Source of the DNA: Prevotella sp.
GTDB lineage: Bacteria; Bacteroidota; Bacteroidia; Bacteroidales; Dysgonomonadaceae
Assembly: GCA_031271965.1 (NCBI GenBank)
Contig: JAISUS010000009.1
Coordinates: 52,972-116,971, forward strand
DNA: 64,000 bases
Direction: 5' to 3'
The translations under genes and the position numbers were made by a program. The notes under the pieces were generated by a model. It was not told the DNA's origin and did no database searches. It saw only the letters and a list, made by a program, of their open reading frames with translations. Shown in pieces: positions 16,217 to 26,015 of the stretch; positions within the stretch are counted from its first letter, which is position 1; every line of letters begins with the position of its first letter.

Positions 16217-17206
16217 ATGAGAAATATAGTATATGCATTGGGACTCATCATTATATCTTTTATCGGATGTTCGGGAACAACCGTAAAAAAGGAGTATGAT
16301 CCGGGAAAAACAATATCCATAAAACGTTTTGACAAAGACATTTATGATTATCTGAAACAACCCGAAGCTTCGAAAGAAACGGCATTAAAAGAAAAATATC
16401 CGGTATTGCTTCCCGCTTTTGGGCGTATAGCAATGGATAATAGTGATCCATCTACATTTTTCACATCACTACGTGAATATTTTTCGCATAGTACGTTGAA
16501 TAAAATATATCAGGATGCTTTAACTACATTCTCAGATGTGTCAGAATATGAAAAAGAACTATCGTCTGCAAATGCTCTTGTTTCAGAATATTTTTCAGGA
16601 AAATCGTTACCCGAACTAGCGATGCACGTTTCCGGCTTCCGCGAAAATGTTATTATTTTAAGCAACTTAATATCTATTTCTACGGATAAATATTTGGGAG
16701 ATAATTATCAGGCGTATTTAGATTTTTTTCAACCCTTCGAGCGCCAACAAATGCAATCTAAATACATAGCGAGGGATTATATCAAAGCATGGTTGATGAG
16801 TGATATTATAAAAGGAGAAGTACACGAACAGTCTCTGCTGTCATCTATGATATATGAAGGTAAAATACTATATGCCCTATCACAGCTTCTTCCCGACCGG
16901 GATGCAAATGATATAATTGGTTATACTCCTCAGCAATCGGCTTGGTGCACTAATAATGAGAAAAATGTATGGCAAAAATTAGTGAAAGACAATTATCTTT
17001 TCTCTACCGACCATATGGTTATCACACGGTTTATCAACGATGCGCCATACACAGGTCTCATATCGCAGGAATCGCCCGGACGTATTGGAGTATGGACAGG
17101 TTGGCAGATAGTTAATAAATATGCTAAAAGGAAAAATGCATCACTCGAAGAAATAATTACTACCGATGCTCAAACAATACTAAAAGAGGCTAAATATAAT
17201 CCATAA
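16217..17206 (+). CDS. GldB-like lipoprotein
   Basis: 329 aa. A lipoprotein signal with Cys18 (IISFIGCSG) is followed by an all-alpha domain (IKRFDKDIYDYL..., LLPAFGRIAMDNSDPSTFFTSLREYF, DAPYTGLISQESPGRIGVWTGWQIVNKYAKR). This pattern matches the gliding-motility-associated lipoprotein GldB family. Family members occur in gliding and non-gliding Bacteroidetes alike, so gliding is not implied. The protein should sit in the cell envelope. The gene lies between tsaD and dnaB. Confidence 0.85.
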   Translation: MRNIVYALGLIIISFIGCSGTTVKKEYDPGKTISIKRFDKDIYDYLKQPEASKETALKEKYPVLLPAFGRIAMDNSDPSTFFTSLREYFSHSTLNKIYQDALTTFSDVSEYEKELSSANALVSEYFSGKSLPELAMHVSGFRENVIILSNLISISTDKYLGDNYQAYLDFFQPFERQQMQSKYIARDYIKAWLMSDIIKGEVHEQSLLSSMIYEGKILYALSQLLPDRDANDIIGYTPQQSAWCTNNEKNVWQKLVKDNYLFSTDHMVITRFINDAPYTGLISQESPGRIGVWTGWQIVNKYAKRKNASLEEIITTDAQTILKEAKYNP

Positions 17207-17275
17207 ACTAAAAAGAATATTTACTTATTAACAAGCCTGTTCAAAACTAAAATATTCTTTAAACATTATTTCTGT

Positions 17276-17283
17276 TATCTTTG
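17276..17283 (+). promoter_or_regulatory. -7 promoter box of dnaB
   Basis: TATCTTTG matches TAnnTTTG and lies 19 bp before the ATG at 17302. It argues against a TTG start at 17281, which would overlap the box. Confidence 0.6.
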
Positions 17284-17301
17284 ATATTCAATAATCAAAA
17301 A

Positions 17302-18810
17302 ATGGCAGAAACTAATAGAAATCAGGGAAGGAAAAAACCTAAAGAAACGACTTTAATACCTGATATAGGAAAAATACAACCGCAAGCGAAAGAACTTGAA
17401 GAGGCTATACTCGGTGCCTTGATGCTTGAGAAAGATGCATATTCACTGGTCAGCGATATACTGAAACCGGATAGTTTCTACGATACTATTCATCAAACGA
17501 TTTATCGTGCAATTGTGAACTTGGCTGCCAGGCAAGCACCCGTTGATATGCTTACTGTAGTAGAACAACTCAAGAAAGATGGTGAATTAGAAATGGTCGG
17601 TGGGCCCGTGTACATTGCACAACTGACAGAAAAGGTTGCTTCCGCTGCCCATATAGAATTTCATGCTCGTATTATAGCCCAAAAATATCTGGCCCGGGAA
17701 TTAATCTCTTTTTCATCCAACGTAACCAATAAGGCATTCGATGAAACAACAGATGTTGATGATCTCATGCAGGAAGCGGAAAGTAAATTATTTGAGATAT
17801 CTCAAGGAAATGTAAAAAAAGATGTAACCCAGATCAATCCGGTAATCAAGGAGGCCTTGCAATTGCTGGAAATAGCCGCAAACCGTCCTGAAGGGCTAAG
17901 TGGACTGCAAACAGGATTCACACCTCTGGATAAAATCACTTCAGGGTGGCAAAACTCAGATTTAGTTATTATAGCGGCACGTCCGGCAATGGGAAAAACG
18001 GCATTCGTTCTTTCGATGGCTAAAAATATGGCTGTATCCTACAACTACCCTGTCGCATTATTCTCTCTCGAGATGTCAAATGTACAGTTGGTAAACCGTT
18101 TGATAGTAAACACATGTGAAATACCGGGTGAGAAAATCAAAAATGGACAGTTACTACCTTATGAATGGGAACAACTTGACTTCAAAATAAAAGAACTATA
18201 CGACGCCCCATTATTCATTGATGATACTCCCAGCTTATCAGTATTTGAATTGAGAACAAAGGCCAGGCGACTTGTTCGCGAGCATGGAATCAAAATGATA
18301 ATAATAGACTACCTGCAATTAATGAATGCCAGTGGTATGAATTACGGTAGCCGCGAGCAGGAGGTAAGTATGATATCCAGGTCATTGAAAGGATTGGCCA
18401 AAGAACTTAATATACCTATTATCGCACTATCGCAGCTTAACCGTGGAGTAGAAGGTCGTGCCGGTGCGGAAGGTAAGCGCCCTCAGTTATCCGACCTTCG
18501 CGAATCGGGAGCAATAGAACAAGATGCCGATATGGTTTGCTTTATACACCGTCCTGAGTATTACAAGATACTTGAAGATGATAAAGGAAACTCCCTGATA
18601 GGGCTAGCCGAAATCATTATTGCCAAACATCGTAACGGAGCGACAGGAGATGTTTTACTACGCTTCAAAAGTGAGTTTGCACGTTTTCAAAATATTGATG
18701 ATGATTATAACTTTGGAGCAGGACAGCAATTCTCTTCAAAAATTAACAACTCTGTCCCGGATAATGGTTTCCAACCCACACAAGGCGGAGACAATTTTGT
18801 CCCATTTTAA
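17302..18810 (+). CDS. dnaB: Replicative DNA helicase DnaB
   Basis: 502 aa from ATG 17302 (MAETNRNQGRKKPKE). The hexameric 5'-3' helicase unwinds DNA at the replication fork and recruits primase. The N-terminal domain (QAKELEEAILGALMLEKDAY) is followed by a linker and the RecA-like ATPase with Walker A ARPAMGKTAF, Walker B IIIIDYLQLM and a sensor region QLNRGVEGR, then RESGAIEQDADMV. No intein is present. The Asn/Gln-rich tail after residue 475 is not conserved. It ends at the 18872 hairpin, convergent with secDF. Confidence 0.97.
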   Translation: MAETNRNQGRKKPKETTLIPDIGKIQPQAKELEEAILGALMLEKDAYSLVSDILKPDSFYDTIHQTIYRAIVNLAARQAPVDMLTVVEQLKKDGELEMVGGPVYIAQLTEKVASAAHIEFHARIIAQKYLARELISFSSNVTNKAFDETTDVDDLMQEAESKLFEISQGNVKKDVTQINPVIKEALQLLEIAANRPEGLSGLQTGFTPLDKITSGWQNSDLVIIAARPAMGKTAFVLSMAKNMAVSYNYPVALFSLEMSNVQLVNRLIVNTCEIPGEKIKNGQLLPYEWEQLDFKIKELYDAPLFIDDTPSLSVFELRTKARRLVREHGIKMIIIDYLQLMNASGMNYGSREQEVSMISRSLKGLAKELNIPIIALSQLNRGVEGRAGAEGKRPQLSDLRESGAIEQDADMVCFIHRPEYYKILEDDKGNSLIGLAEIIIAKHRNGATGDVLLRFKSEFARFQNIDDDYNFGAGQQFSSKINNSVPDNGFQPTQGGDNFVPF

Positions 18811-18871
18811 TATTAGACTACAATAATAAAGATCTTATCTCAGATAGCCTCTTTTTGTTTTGCCATATAAG

Positions 18872-18905
18872 AAAAAAGCCCGCTAATAAATTAGCAGGCT
18901 TTTTT
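18872..18905. terminator. Bidirectional terminator between dnaB and secDF
   Basis: Stem AAAAAAGCC/GGCTTTTTT plus GCTAAT/ATTAGC with one C-A mismatch and a tiny loop. Confidence 0.85.
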
Positions 18906-18932
18906 CCGAAAAGAGAAACTATTTAGTTTTAC

Positions 18933-21900
18933 TTATTTTACTTCTATTGCCTTCTTTGAATGCTCTTTCTTAAAGATCGTCCAAGCTATCGGCGTTGCTA
19001 CAAATACTGAAGAGTATGTACCAATAAAGATACCGATAAAGATAGCGAATGTAAAGCTTCTGATAGTGTCACCTCCTAACAGGAAGATACAGAACACCAC
19101 CAACATAGAGCTCAGAGCTGTATTCAACGTACGGCCCAAAGTCGAGTTCAAAGCTTCATTGATTGTATCTGTTATATCACGTTTCGGATACATATTTCTA
19201 ATTTCACGGATACGGTCAAAGATAACAACCTTATCGTTAATAGAGTACCCGACAACAGTCAGTACCGCAGCAATAAAGGATTGGTCAACCTCCATTGAGA
19301 ATGGCATGATCTTATACAATAACGAATATAAAATAATAACCATCACGGCATCATGTGCCACAGCAATAAGTGTTCCCACAGAGAACGCAATATCGCGGAA
19401 ACGCAACAAGATATACAGTGCCATGAACGCTATCGCAATTAATACAGCAATAGTAGCAGCTGTTTTCAGGTCATCGGCAACACTAGGGCCTACACGCTGA
19501 GAACTCTGCACATATTTGGAATTGAATGTATCTATGGTTTCTTTATCTGTAGCTCCTTTCGGAGTAATATTATTTGCAGCTAAAGACAAAGCCATCTTAG
19601 CTCTTATTTCATTTTCAACACTGTCTGTTGCTTCTTCAATCTTATAGTTAGTTGTAATACGAACCTGACTGGTAGAAGCAGACTGACTAGCCGAACCGCT
19701 TGTAAGAACAAGAACTGTCGAGTTTGGAAATTCAGATATCAAAATCTTTTCTACATCGTCAGCGTTAACTTTTGTATCGAAACGAACCAAGTAATTACGT
19801 CCTCCGGTAAAGTCGATACCTCCATTCAAGCCATTGATGAACAAAGAAGCTATACCCGCAACGATTAATACAACAGAGATAATCACGATATGTCTAGTCA
19901 TACCGAGGAAATTAATATGAGTTTCCTTGAATATTTTCTTAGATATAACTGTTGTAAATGTAAGGTGTCTTAATTTACCCTTATCCAACATATATTCATA
20001 GAATATACGAGTAAGGAACACGTTGGTGATAAACGATGCGATGATACCGATAATCAATGTTGTCGCAAAACCTTGTATAGGACCTGTACCGAAATATGCA
20101 AGTATTATCGCTGTGATTACCTGAGACACATGTCCGTCGAAAATAGCAGAGAATGCATGCTTATATCCATCAACGACGGCAACTTTAGTATTCTTTCCTG
20201 CTTTAAGCTCTTCTTTTGTACGTTCATAAACAAGCACGTTAGCATCCACCGCCAAAGCTAAGGCCAACACGAGCCCGGTTATACCCGGCAATGTCATTAC
20301 CGCTCCAAAAGCAGCTAATATACCTATTGTAAAGAATAAGTTTACCAATAGAGCCACATTGGCTATCATACCCGGAATAAGACCGTAAACAAGACAGATA
20401 TATAACATAAGCAGGAACAGAGCCAATATAAATGATATGATACCTGCATTAATCGCTTCCTGTCCTAATGATGGTCCAACAACGTCTTCCTGTACGATGT
20501 GCACACCGGCTTTCATTTTACCGGACTTCAACACATTCTCCAAGTCTTTCGCATCTTCCACAGAGAATCGCCCTGTAATTTGCGATCGTCCGCCTTCTAT
20601 TTTACCGTTCACATTTGGAGCTGAATAAACAGAACCATCCAATACAATAGCAATACTTCTACCTACTTCCGCACCAGTGATTGTGGCCCAACGCTGAGAA
20701 CCGACAGTGTTCATTTGCATATCCACCTCCCATGCTGAACCGTGTTGGCTTTGATCGGCTTTAGCAGAAATAACTACTTCACCATCCAATGCCGGACCTT
20801 TCTTAACACCGTCACCACGAAGGGAATAAAGTGCAAATTGCGTTTCTTTTTGGTCTTCCGCTTTAAAACCCCAGGCAAACTCTAGTCCGCTCGGACGTTC
20901 CGGTAAATCTTTATATTTATGCAAGATAGCATTTACTGCGGCTGTATCGTTCTTGTGAACAAAAGCAACCATAGCGCCATCATAAGGAATTCTTTGTAAA
21001 TATTGATCAAGAGACTTCGCAAATGTCAGTTGAGAAGCAGGTGCGACGACAGATGAAGAATCTACCACTAGAGAATCTTTCACGATTGCAGAAGAATCAG
21101 ATGCTGTCGAACTCAATGCTTGTCTGGATAATTCACTTACCGTAGCTAAATATCCCTGTATTTCTGAATAGTTATAAGTTTTCCAAAACTCAAGATTTGC
21201 GCTACCCTGAAGTAGTTTTCTCACGCGTTCCGGTTCTTTAATACCCGGTAGTTCTATCATTATACGCTCAGCGCGATTGTCCAATTTTTGAACATTCGGA
21301 GCAACCACACCAAAACGGTCGATACGAGTACGTAATACGCTGAAAGAGTTATCGGCAATAGCTTGCAATTCTTTTCTCAAAACACTCTCTACTTTTGCAT
21401 CGTTGTCTTGAGGGTCTATCTGATCTCTAAGCTTTGTACTAAATATCCCGGCTAGCTTTCCAGTTCCGTTTGCATTCTTAAATTTATCTAAGAATATTGA
21501 GATATAATCCCGGTTACTTCCTTTGCGGTTTTCGTCCGATGCTTCTTGAAGAGCCTTATTAAAAGCATCATTATCAGGGTCACCCAGAGAGCTAAGAACT
21601 GCTGATGCATCTACTTCGACGATTACACTCATCCCTCCCTTAAGGTCGAGACCTAAACCGATTTCTTTTTCACGGCATTCTTTCAGAGTATAACCAATGC
21701 TATCGCCTAGAAAAGGGATGCCAGGCCAAACTCTTTCTGTTGACATTGAGTCCAGATAGTGGCTATATTGCTTATTATACAGCTCCTCATACAACAGCTG
21801 ATCGCCTTTCGAATGTTCAGAAGCATAAGCGGCTGCATATTTTTCAGCTTTGCCTTCTTGATTTCTGGTAACAAACGTAAAGGACAAATAGAATAAACAT

Positions 21901-21950
21901 ACCAATGTCAAAAGAATGGAAAATGTTATTACAAAGCCTTTGTTTTGCAT
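18933..21950 (-). CDS. secDF: Protein translocase subunit SecDF (fusion)
   Basis: 1005 aa, SecD and SecF fused as is usual in Bacteroidetes. It uses the proton motive force to help Sec-dependent export at the inner membrane. The SecD half has an N-terminal helix, GLGLDLKGGMSV (D1 motif), a large periplasmic domain with ITGRFSVEDAKDLENVLKSGKMKAGV, and membrane motifs VLALALAVDANVLVYERTKEEL. The SecF half starts near residue 690 with INGLNGGIDFTGGRNYLVRFD and has GYSINDKVVIFDRIRE. The periplasmic domain contains a Ser-rich insert near residues 265-290 (SSTASDSSAIVKDSLVVDSSS), unlike textbook SecD. Confidence 0.97.
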   Translation of the reverse strand: MQNKGFVITFSILLTLVCLFYLSFTFVTRNQEGKAEKYAAAYASEHSKGDQLLYEELYNKQYSHYLDSMSTERVWPGIPFLGDSIGYTLKECREKEIGLGLDLKGGMSVIVEVDASAVLSSLGDPDNDAFNKALQEASDENRKGSNRDYISIFLDKFKNANGTGKLAGIFSTKLRDQIDPQDNDAKVESVLRKELQAIADNSFSVLRTRIDRFGVVAPNVQKLDNRAERIMIELPGIKEPERVRKLLQGSANLEFWKTYNYSEIQGYLATVSELSRQALSSTASDSSAIVKDSLVVDSSSVVAPASQLTFAKSLDQYLQRIPYDGAMVAFVHKNDTAAVNAILHKYKDLPERPSGLEFAWGFKAEDQKETQFALYSLRGDGVKKGPALDGEVVISAKADQSQHGSAWEVDMQMNTVGSQRWATITGAEVGRSIAIVLDGSVYSAPNVNGKIEGGRSQITGRFSVEDAKDLENVLKSGKMKAGVHIVQEDVVGPSLGQEAINAGIISFILALFLLMLYICLVYGLIPGMIANVALLVNLFFTIGILAAFGAVMTLPGITGLVLALALAVDANVLVYERTKEELKAGKNTKVAVVDGYKHAFSAIFDGHVSQVITAIILAYFGTGPIQGFATTLIIGIIASFITNVFLTRIFYEYMLDKGKLRHLTFTTVISKKIFKETHINFLGMTRHIVIISVVLIVAGIASLFINGLNGGIDFTGGRNYLVRFDTKVNADDVEKILISEFPNSTVLVLTSGSASQSASTSQVRITTNYKIEEATDSVENEIRAKMALSLAANNITPKGATDKETIDTFNSKYVQSSQRVGPSVADDLKTAATIAVLIAIAFMALYILLRFRDIAFSVGTLIAVAHDAVMVIILYSLLYKIMPFSMEVDQSFIAAVLTVVGYSINDKVVIFDRIREIRNMYPKRDITDTINEALNSTLGRTLNTALSSMLVVFCIFLLGGDTIRSFTFAIFIGIFIGTYSSVFVATPIAWTIFKKEHSKKAIEVK

Positions 21951-22423
21951 TTTAAATTTTACTTTTTGTTACTATAATTATTTTTATTTCTATTTCACTC
22001 AAAATTAACGAAATACGTATATATCCCGTAAAACCTTTGTATAAAAACGGTTAAACCGAGGCATATACACACTTTAAGGCGTGCAAATATAATCTTTTAT
22101 TCTTTACAAATCATAATATTTAGTAGCTTTTCTTTACTTATCGGGTACACTAATTACCACTATAAAAATACAAGTTAAAAAATTCAGCACACAAAGAGAT
22201 ACGTTTAAACGCAGCAAAAACAGAAAACAAAGCTTATTTAATATTTATGAGGAATATTTTGTTGTAAATCGAAGAACCTTAATTTTGGAATTTAGAAATT
22301 CAAATGGCAATACAGAAAAGCGTAACATTTTAAATGCTCGTATAACTCCATTAAACATGTGTTCTATAGTTAACATCACAGTCCATTGATATTCCCGATT
22401 TCATCACAAGAGAAGTATAACTA
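21951..22423. other. Long AT-rich upstream region of secDF
   Basis: About 470 bp without a supported gene. It contains a -7 box for secDF on the minus strand at 22084-22091 (TATATTTG), 134 bp before the start. The remaining 300 bp show no clear repeat or RNA. Confidence 0.6.
22084..22091 (-). promoter_or_regulatory. -7 promoter box of secDF
   Basis: TATATTTG on the minus strand, 134 bp upstream of the ATG at 21950, which would give a long 5' leader. A TTTG lies 15 bp further upstream, shorter spacing than usual. Confidence 0.45.
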
Positions 22424-22456
22424 AAAAGCCGATAGATTTTTAACCTATCGGCTTTT
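22424..22456 (-). terminator. Terminator of the tricorn-like protease gene
   Basis: 12-bp stem AAAAGCCGATAG / CTATCGGCTTTT, 18 bp past the stop at 22474, followed on the minus strand by TAGTT. Confidence 0.82.
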
Positions 22457-22473
22457 AGCCAAAATATATTTTC

Positions 22474-25400
22474 TTATTTATTCCATACTCTAGGTGCCGG
22501 AACCGGTTTTAATGGTTCTCTGTTTTTGAGTTCTTTCATTACCTCTTCTATAGCACGATCAAGCTGCTGATCTTCCCCGTTCCATTCTTTAACAGGATCG
22601 TTATCCACAACTATATCCGGATCAACCCCATGGTTTTCTATAATCCATTGTCCTGTTTTAGCATCATAACTGGTAAAGAATGGCACCCTAATATCTGTTC
22701 CATCGATAAACGGCATCGAACCCGATATACCGACAATGCCACCCCAAGTGCGCGTTCCTATAAGTTTACCAAGCCTCAAAGCACGGAATCCCCAAGGAAA
22801 TAAGTCGCCGTCAGAAGCAGAATATTTATTTATTAAACAAACCTTTGGCCCTACTTGCACAGCATCAGGAACTGTTCCTATACGGTTCGATCCGCGACGC
22901 ATAGTCAAACGGTAAGGCTCGCGCGAAAGACGTTCCAATATCATAGGCGACACATTTCCCCCACCATTTGCGCGGTCATCTATTATCAAACCTTCTTTAT
23001 CCAGTTGCGGATAGAAATAACGGGCAAATTCATTCAAGCCTTCAGGTCCCATATCAGGGATGTAGATATATCCGACTTTACCATTCGAAGCTTTCTCTAC
23101 TTTCTTAAGATTATTCTGTACCCACTCATATTGATATAAAGGACTTTCGTCACCAATCGGACTGATTACAATTTTGCGAGCTCCTGCCAACTGAGGTCTA
23201 CTATTCAACGATATTTCTGTTGAAACTCCGGCTTTGCCGACAAGTAACGAAAACATATCTTTTACAGAATTTGTGGCAATACCATCTATGGCCACAATGA
23301 ACTCTCCGGTTTTAGCGTCTATTCCCGGCTCGGTCAGCGGTGAACGAAGCCCTTTATCCCATGTCGCTCCCTGTAATATTTTCTCTATACGGAAAAATCC
23401 ACTCTTATCACGTGAAATTTCAGCACCGAGCAGACCAGTGCTAATCTTATCCGGACGATCAGCTTCTCCCGGATTTACATACGCGTGCCCACAATTCAAC
23501 TCGGCAATCATTTCACCTATTATATAGTTCAGGTCTAAACGATTTTTCACGTAAGGCAACAACACCTCGTATTTTTTCTTGATTGCTTTCCAGTCTACCC
23601 CATGCATATTCTCTACATAGAATCCATCACGATATACCCGCCATGCCTCATCAAATATTTGGGCCCATTCTTGAGGATAGTCTGTATATATCTTCATGTT
23701 CGATAGATTTACAGGATCTTTCAGTTCAGTTTTTCCGGCAGGAATATTAGCAACATAAAGTTGCCTGTTTTTATAAAACAACGCTTTTTTACTATTATAA
23801 TCCACACTCATAGAAGCACCTTCAACCAAAGTTTCTTCTTTCTGAGTCTTCAAATCAAAGACTGTAACCGCTCCCTGTTTAGAATAATATACCTTGTTTC
23901 CATCCATATAGAAATTCCAGTATGAACCAGCCGGAACGGGAAGCTTCACTATACGATCGGCTATTCCGTCAAAATCGATTTTAACGGTAACTACCGAATC
24001 CTTTTTCTCTGACGGTTTCTTCTCATTTACTACTGCATCTTTTTCGAGAAATGGAGAAGGAGTATCATTAGACAAAAGAGCAAGATAGATACCATTCGAA
24101 TTTTGATATATGTGATTCCATTCTTTAGATCCATACACCGGATTAAAATCACGAGCAGAGGAGAATACCAAGTATTTACCATCCTTACTGAATGTTGAGC
24201 TATACGATTCGTACCACTTGTCAGTGATTGCATATTCCTTCTTTGCTGCTATGTTAAATACATAAACAACATTGAAGTCGTTCGATTCCATACGAGAATA
24301 TGTCAACCATTTACTGTCGGGAGAGAAAGTTACTCCGCGAGGTTCACCTGCGGGATCTTGCAGCAATACTGTCTTTTGCTTTGAAACTACATCCAATAGA
24401 TTTATTCGATTTTTACGATCGGTATAAACAATTGACTTTGAATCGGGGCTCCACACAAATGAACGAATGTAAGTATCATTATTTTTCGTTAATTGTACAG
24501 GTTCCGAACCTACAGCATCTTGCAAATAAAGTTCCGTTTCTCCCGTTGCATCAGAAATATAGACGATCGATTTTCCATCAGGAGACCATTCTGCATCCCG
24601 GTCATGGGCACCCGGCGAACGGGTAATATTTTTTGTTACTCCCTTGTCGGCAGGTATATTAAATACTTCTCCACGAGTGGTTACAACCAGACGCTCTCCG
24701 TCCGAAGATAAGCTTGCGCCAGTTACGTATTTACCACCGTCCTTAATTTCACTACGCGCATAAATATTATCCGAAGCAAGAGTAATATTGATCTTTGCCG
24801 GCTGTTTATTAGTCACATCCAACTTGTAGATATATCCGCCATTTTCAAACACTATAATATTGCCATGATAACTTGGGAATTTTACATCATATTCTGTAAA
24901 ATCAGTAACCTTAGATGTTTGCTTGGTCTTCGTACTATAGACAAATATATTCATTATGCGATCGCGATCGGATATAAAATAAATATCATCCCCTATCCAC
25001 ATCGGCATAATATCCTGAGCATCGTTATTTGTAATATTTTGTACCGATTTGGCACTCGGGTCATAAATCCAAATATCATCGGCCATTCCTCCTTTATAGT
25101 ATTTCCACGTACGGAACTCTCGCATTACACGATTGTATGCTAGCTTTTTACCATCAGGAGAATAGCTGCAAAAGCCACCTTCGGGCAAAGGTAGGCCATT
25201 AGATAGTCCTCCTTCATTATTTACAAGATAAAGGCGTCCTGTAAAACCACTACCGATACGATTGCGGTAGATAATATCTTTACCATCAGGAGTCCACCCC
25301 ATTACAATATTGTTAGGTCCCATGCGGTCACCAATATCATCACGGGCATTGGTCGCCGTGTATGTCAGACGCAACGGTTCCCCACCTGTAGAAGGTACCG

Positions 25401-25665
25401 TATAAACCTCGGTATTTCCATCGTACTGTCCGGTAAACGCAATCACTTTTCCATCAGGGGAAAATTTAGAAAACATTTCATACCCGATGTGAGATGTAAG
25501 GCGTTTTGCCTCTCCTCCATTGATGGGGGCTTTGTAAAGATCGCCGGCATAAGAAAATACTACTTCACTCCCATTGGTAGAAGGAAAACGAAGCAAGCGC
25601 GCTTCTTGTCCTTTTGCCGTCAGTAAGAATAAAGCAAAAAATAAGAATAAAACTGACTTCCTCAT
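22474..25665 (-). CDS. Tricorn-protease-like S41 family peptidase
   Basis: 1063 aa with a Sec signal (MRKSVLFLFFALFLLTAKGQ). The first about 600 residues form beta-propeller domains with repeated WSPDGK / FSPDSK / TPDGK blades; a PDZ-like region follows (about 750-830) and then the C-terminal S41 core. The catalytic Ser is S951 in KYSASDGDLFPWG. DDRANGGGNVSPMILERL and TRTWGG are typical of tricorn. It should be periplasmic or membrane-associated, degrading peptides after import or proteolysis. Archaeal tricorn is cytosolic and forms giant capsids, so the exported form is a bacterial variant. Monocistronic. Confidence 0.92.
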   Translation of the reverse strand: MRKSVLFLFFALFLLTAKGQEARLLRFPSTNGSEVVFSYAGDLYKAPINGGEAKRLTSHIGYEMFSKFSPDGKVIAFTGQYDGNTEVYTVPSTGGEPLRLTYTATNARDDIGDRMGPNNIVMGWTPDGKDIIYRNRIGSGFTGRLYLVNNEGGLSNGLPLPEGGFCSYSPDGKKLAYNRVMREFRTWKYYKGGMADDIWIYDPSAKSVQNITNNDAQDIMPMWIGDDIYFISDRDRIMNIFVYSTKTKQTSKVTDFTEYDVKFPSYHGNIIVFENGGYIYKLDVTNKQPAKINITLASDNIYARSEIKDGGKYVTGASLSSDGERLVVTTRGEVFNIPADKGVTKNITRSPGAHDRDAEWSPDGKSIVYISDATGETELYLQDAVGSEPVQLTKNNDTYIRSFVWSPDSKSIVYTDRKNRINLLDVVSKQKTVLLQDPAGEPRGVTFSPDSKWLTYSRMESNDFNVVYVFNIAAKKEYAITDKWYESYSSTFSKDGKYLVFSSARDFNPVYGSKEWNHIYQNSNGIYLALLSNDTPSPFLEKDAVVNEKKPSEKKDSVVTVKIDFDGIADRIVKLPVPAGSYWNFYMDGNKVYYSKQGAVTVFDLKTQKEETLVEGASMSVDYNSKKALFYKNRQLYVANIPAGKTELKDPVNLSNMKIYTDYPQEWAQIFDEAWRVYRDGFYVENMHGVDWKAIKKKYEVLLPYVKNRLDLNYIIGEMIAELNCGHAYVNPGEADRPDKISTGLLGAEISRDKSGFFRIEKILQGATWDKGLRSPLTEPGIDAKTGEFIVAIDGIATNSVKDMFSLLVGKAGVSTEISLNSRPQLAGARKIVISPIGDESPLYQYEWVQNNLKKVEKASNGKVGYIYIPDMGPEGLNEFARYFYPQLDKEGLIIDDRANGGGNVSPMILERLSREPYRLTMRRGSNRIGTVPDAVQVGPKVCLINKYSASDGDLFPWGFRALRLGKLIGTRTWGGIVGISGSMPFIDGTDIRVPFFTSYDAKTGQWIIENHGVDPDIVVDNDPVKEWNGEDQQLDRAIEEVMKELKNREPLKPVPAPRVWNK

Positions 25666-26015
25666 AAATGATTATTGTTTAAATTGAATTTAACAAAGGT
25701 AAAATCTTTACATTGAAAGAAAGACTATTTTCACGATATTTTGACTACCAGGTCGTCCTATTTGTCATAATGGTGCTAATACTTTCCATACTTTACCACA
25801 AAACAGAATAATTTCATAACTTCAGATGAATATGCAAATATAAAAAAGCCTATGCAAATCATAATCCCAGTTTATCAAAAACACTTTTGTATCAATACTG
25901 TAGAACTAATTATTTTTTAGTTGATAAAAATAGTTCCTCATATAATAATTTTGTACTTTTGCAGCGCAAAACAAAGGCATTTGGAATCAATAAAAACTTT
26001 AGATAAAAAAGAACA
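25666..26015. promoter_or_regulatory. Divergent region between tricorn and CoA-transferase genes
   Basis: 350 bp without a gene. It holds -7 boxes TACCTTTG on the minus strand (25694-25701, 28 bp before tricorn) and TACTTTTG on the plus strand (25954-25961, 54 bp before the CoA-transferase ATG). Neither has a convincing -33 element. Confidence 0.55.

Noticed and set aside
17281..17301. TTG start for dnaB at 17281
   Set aside because: It overlaps the TATCTTTG -7 box and adds residues not in the family.
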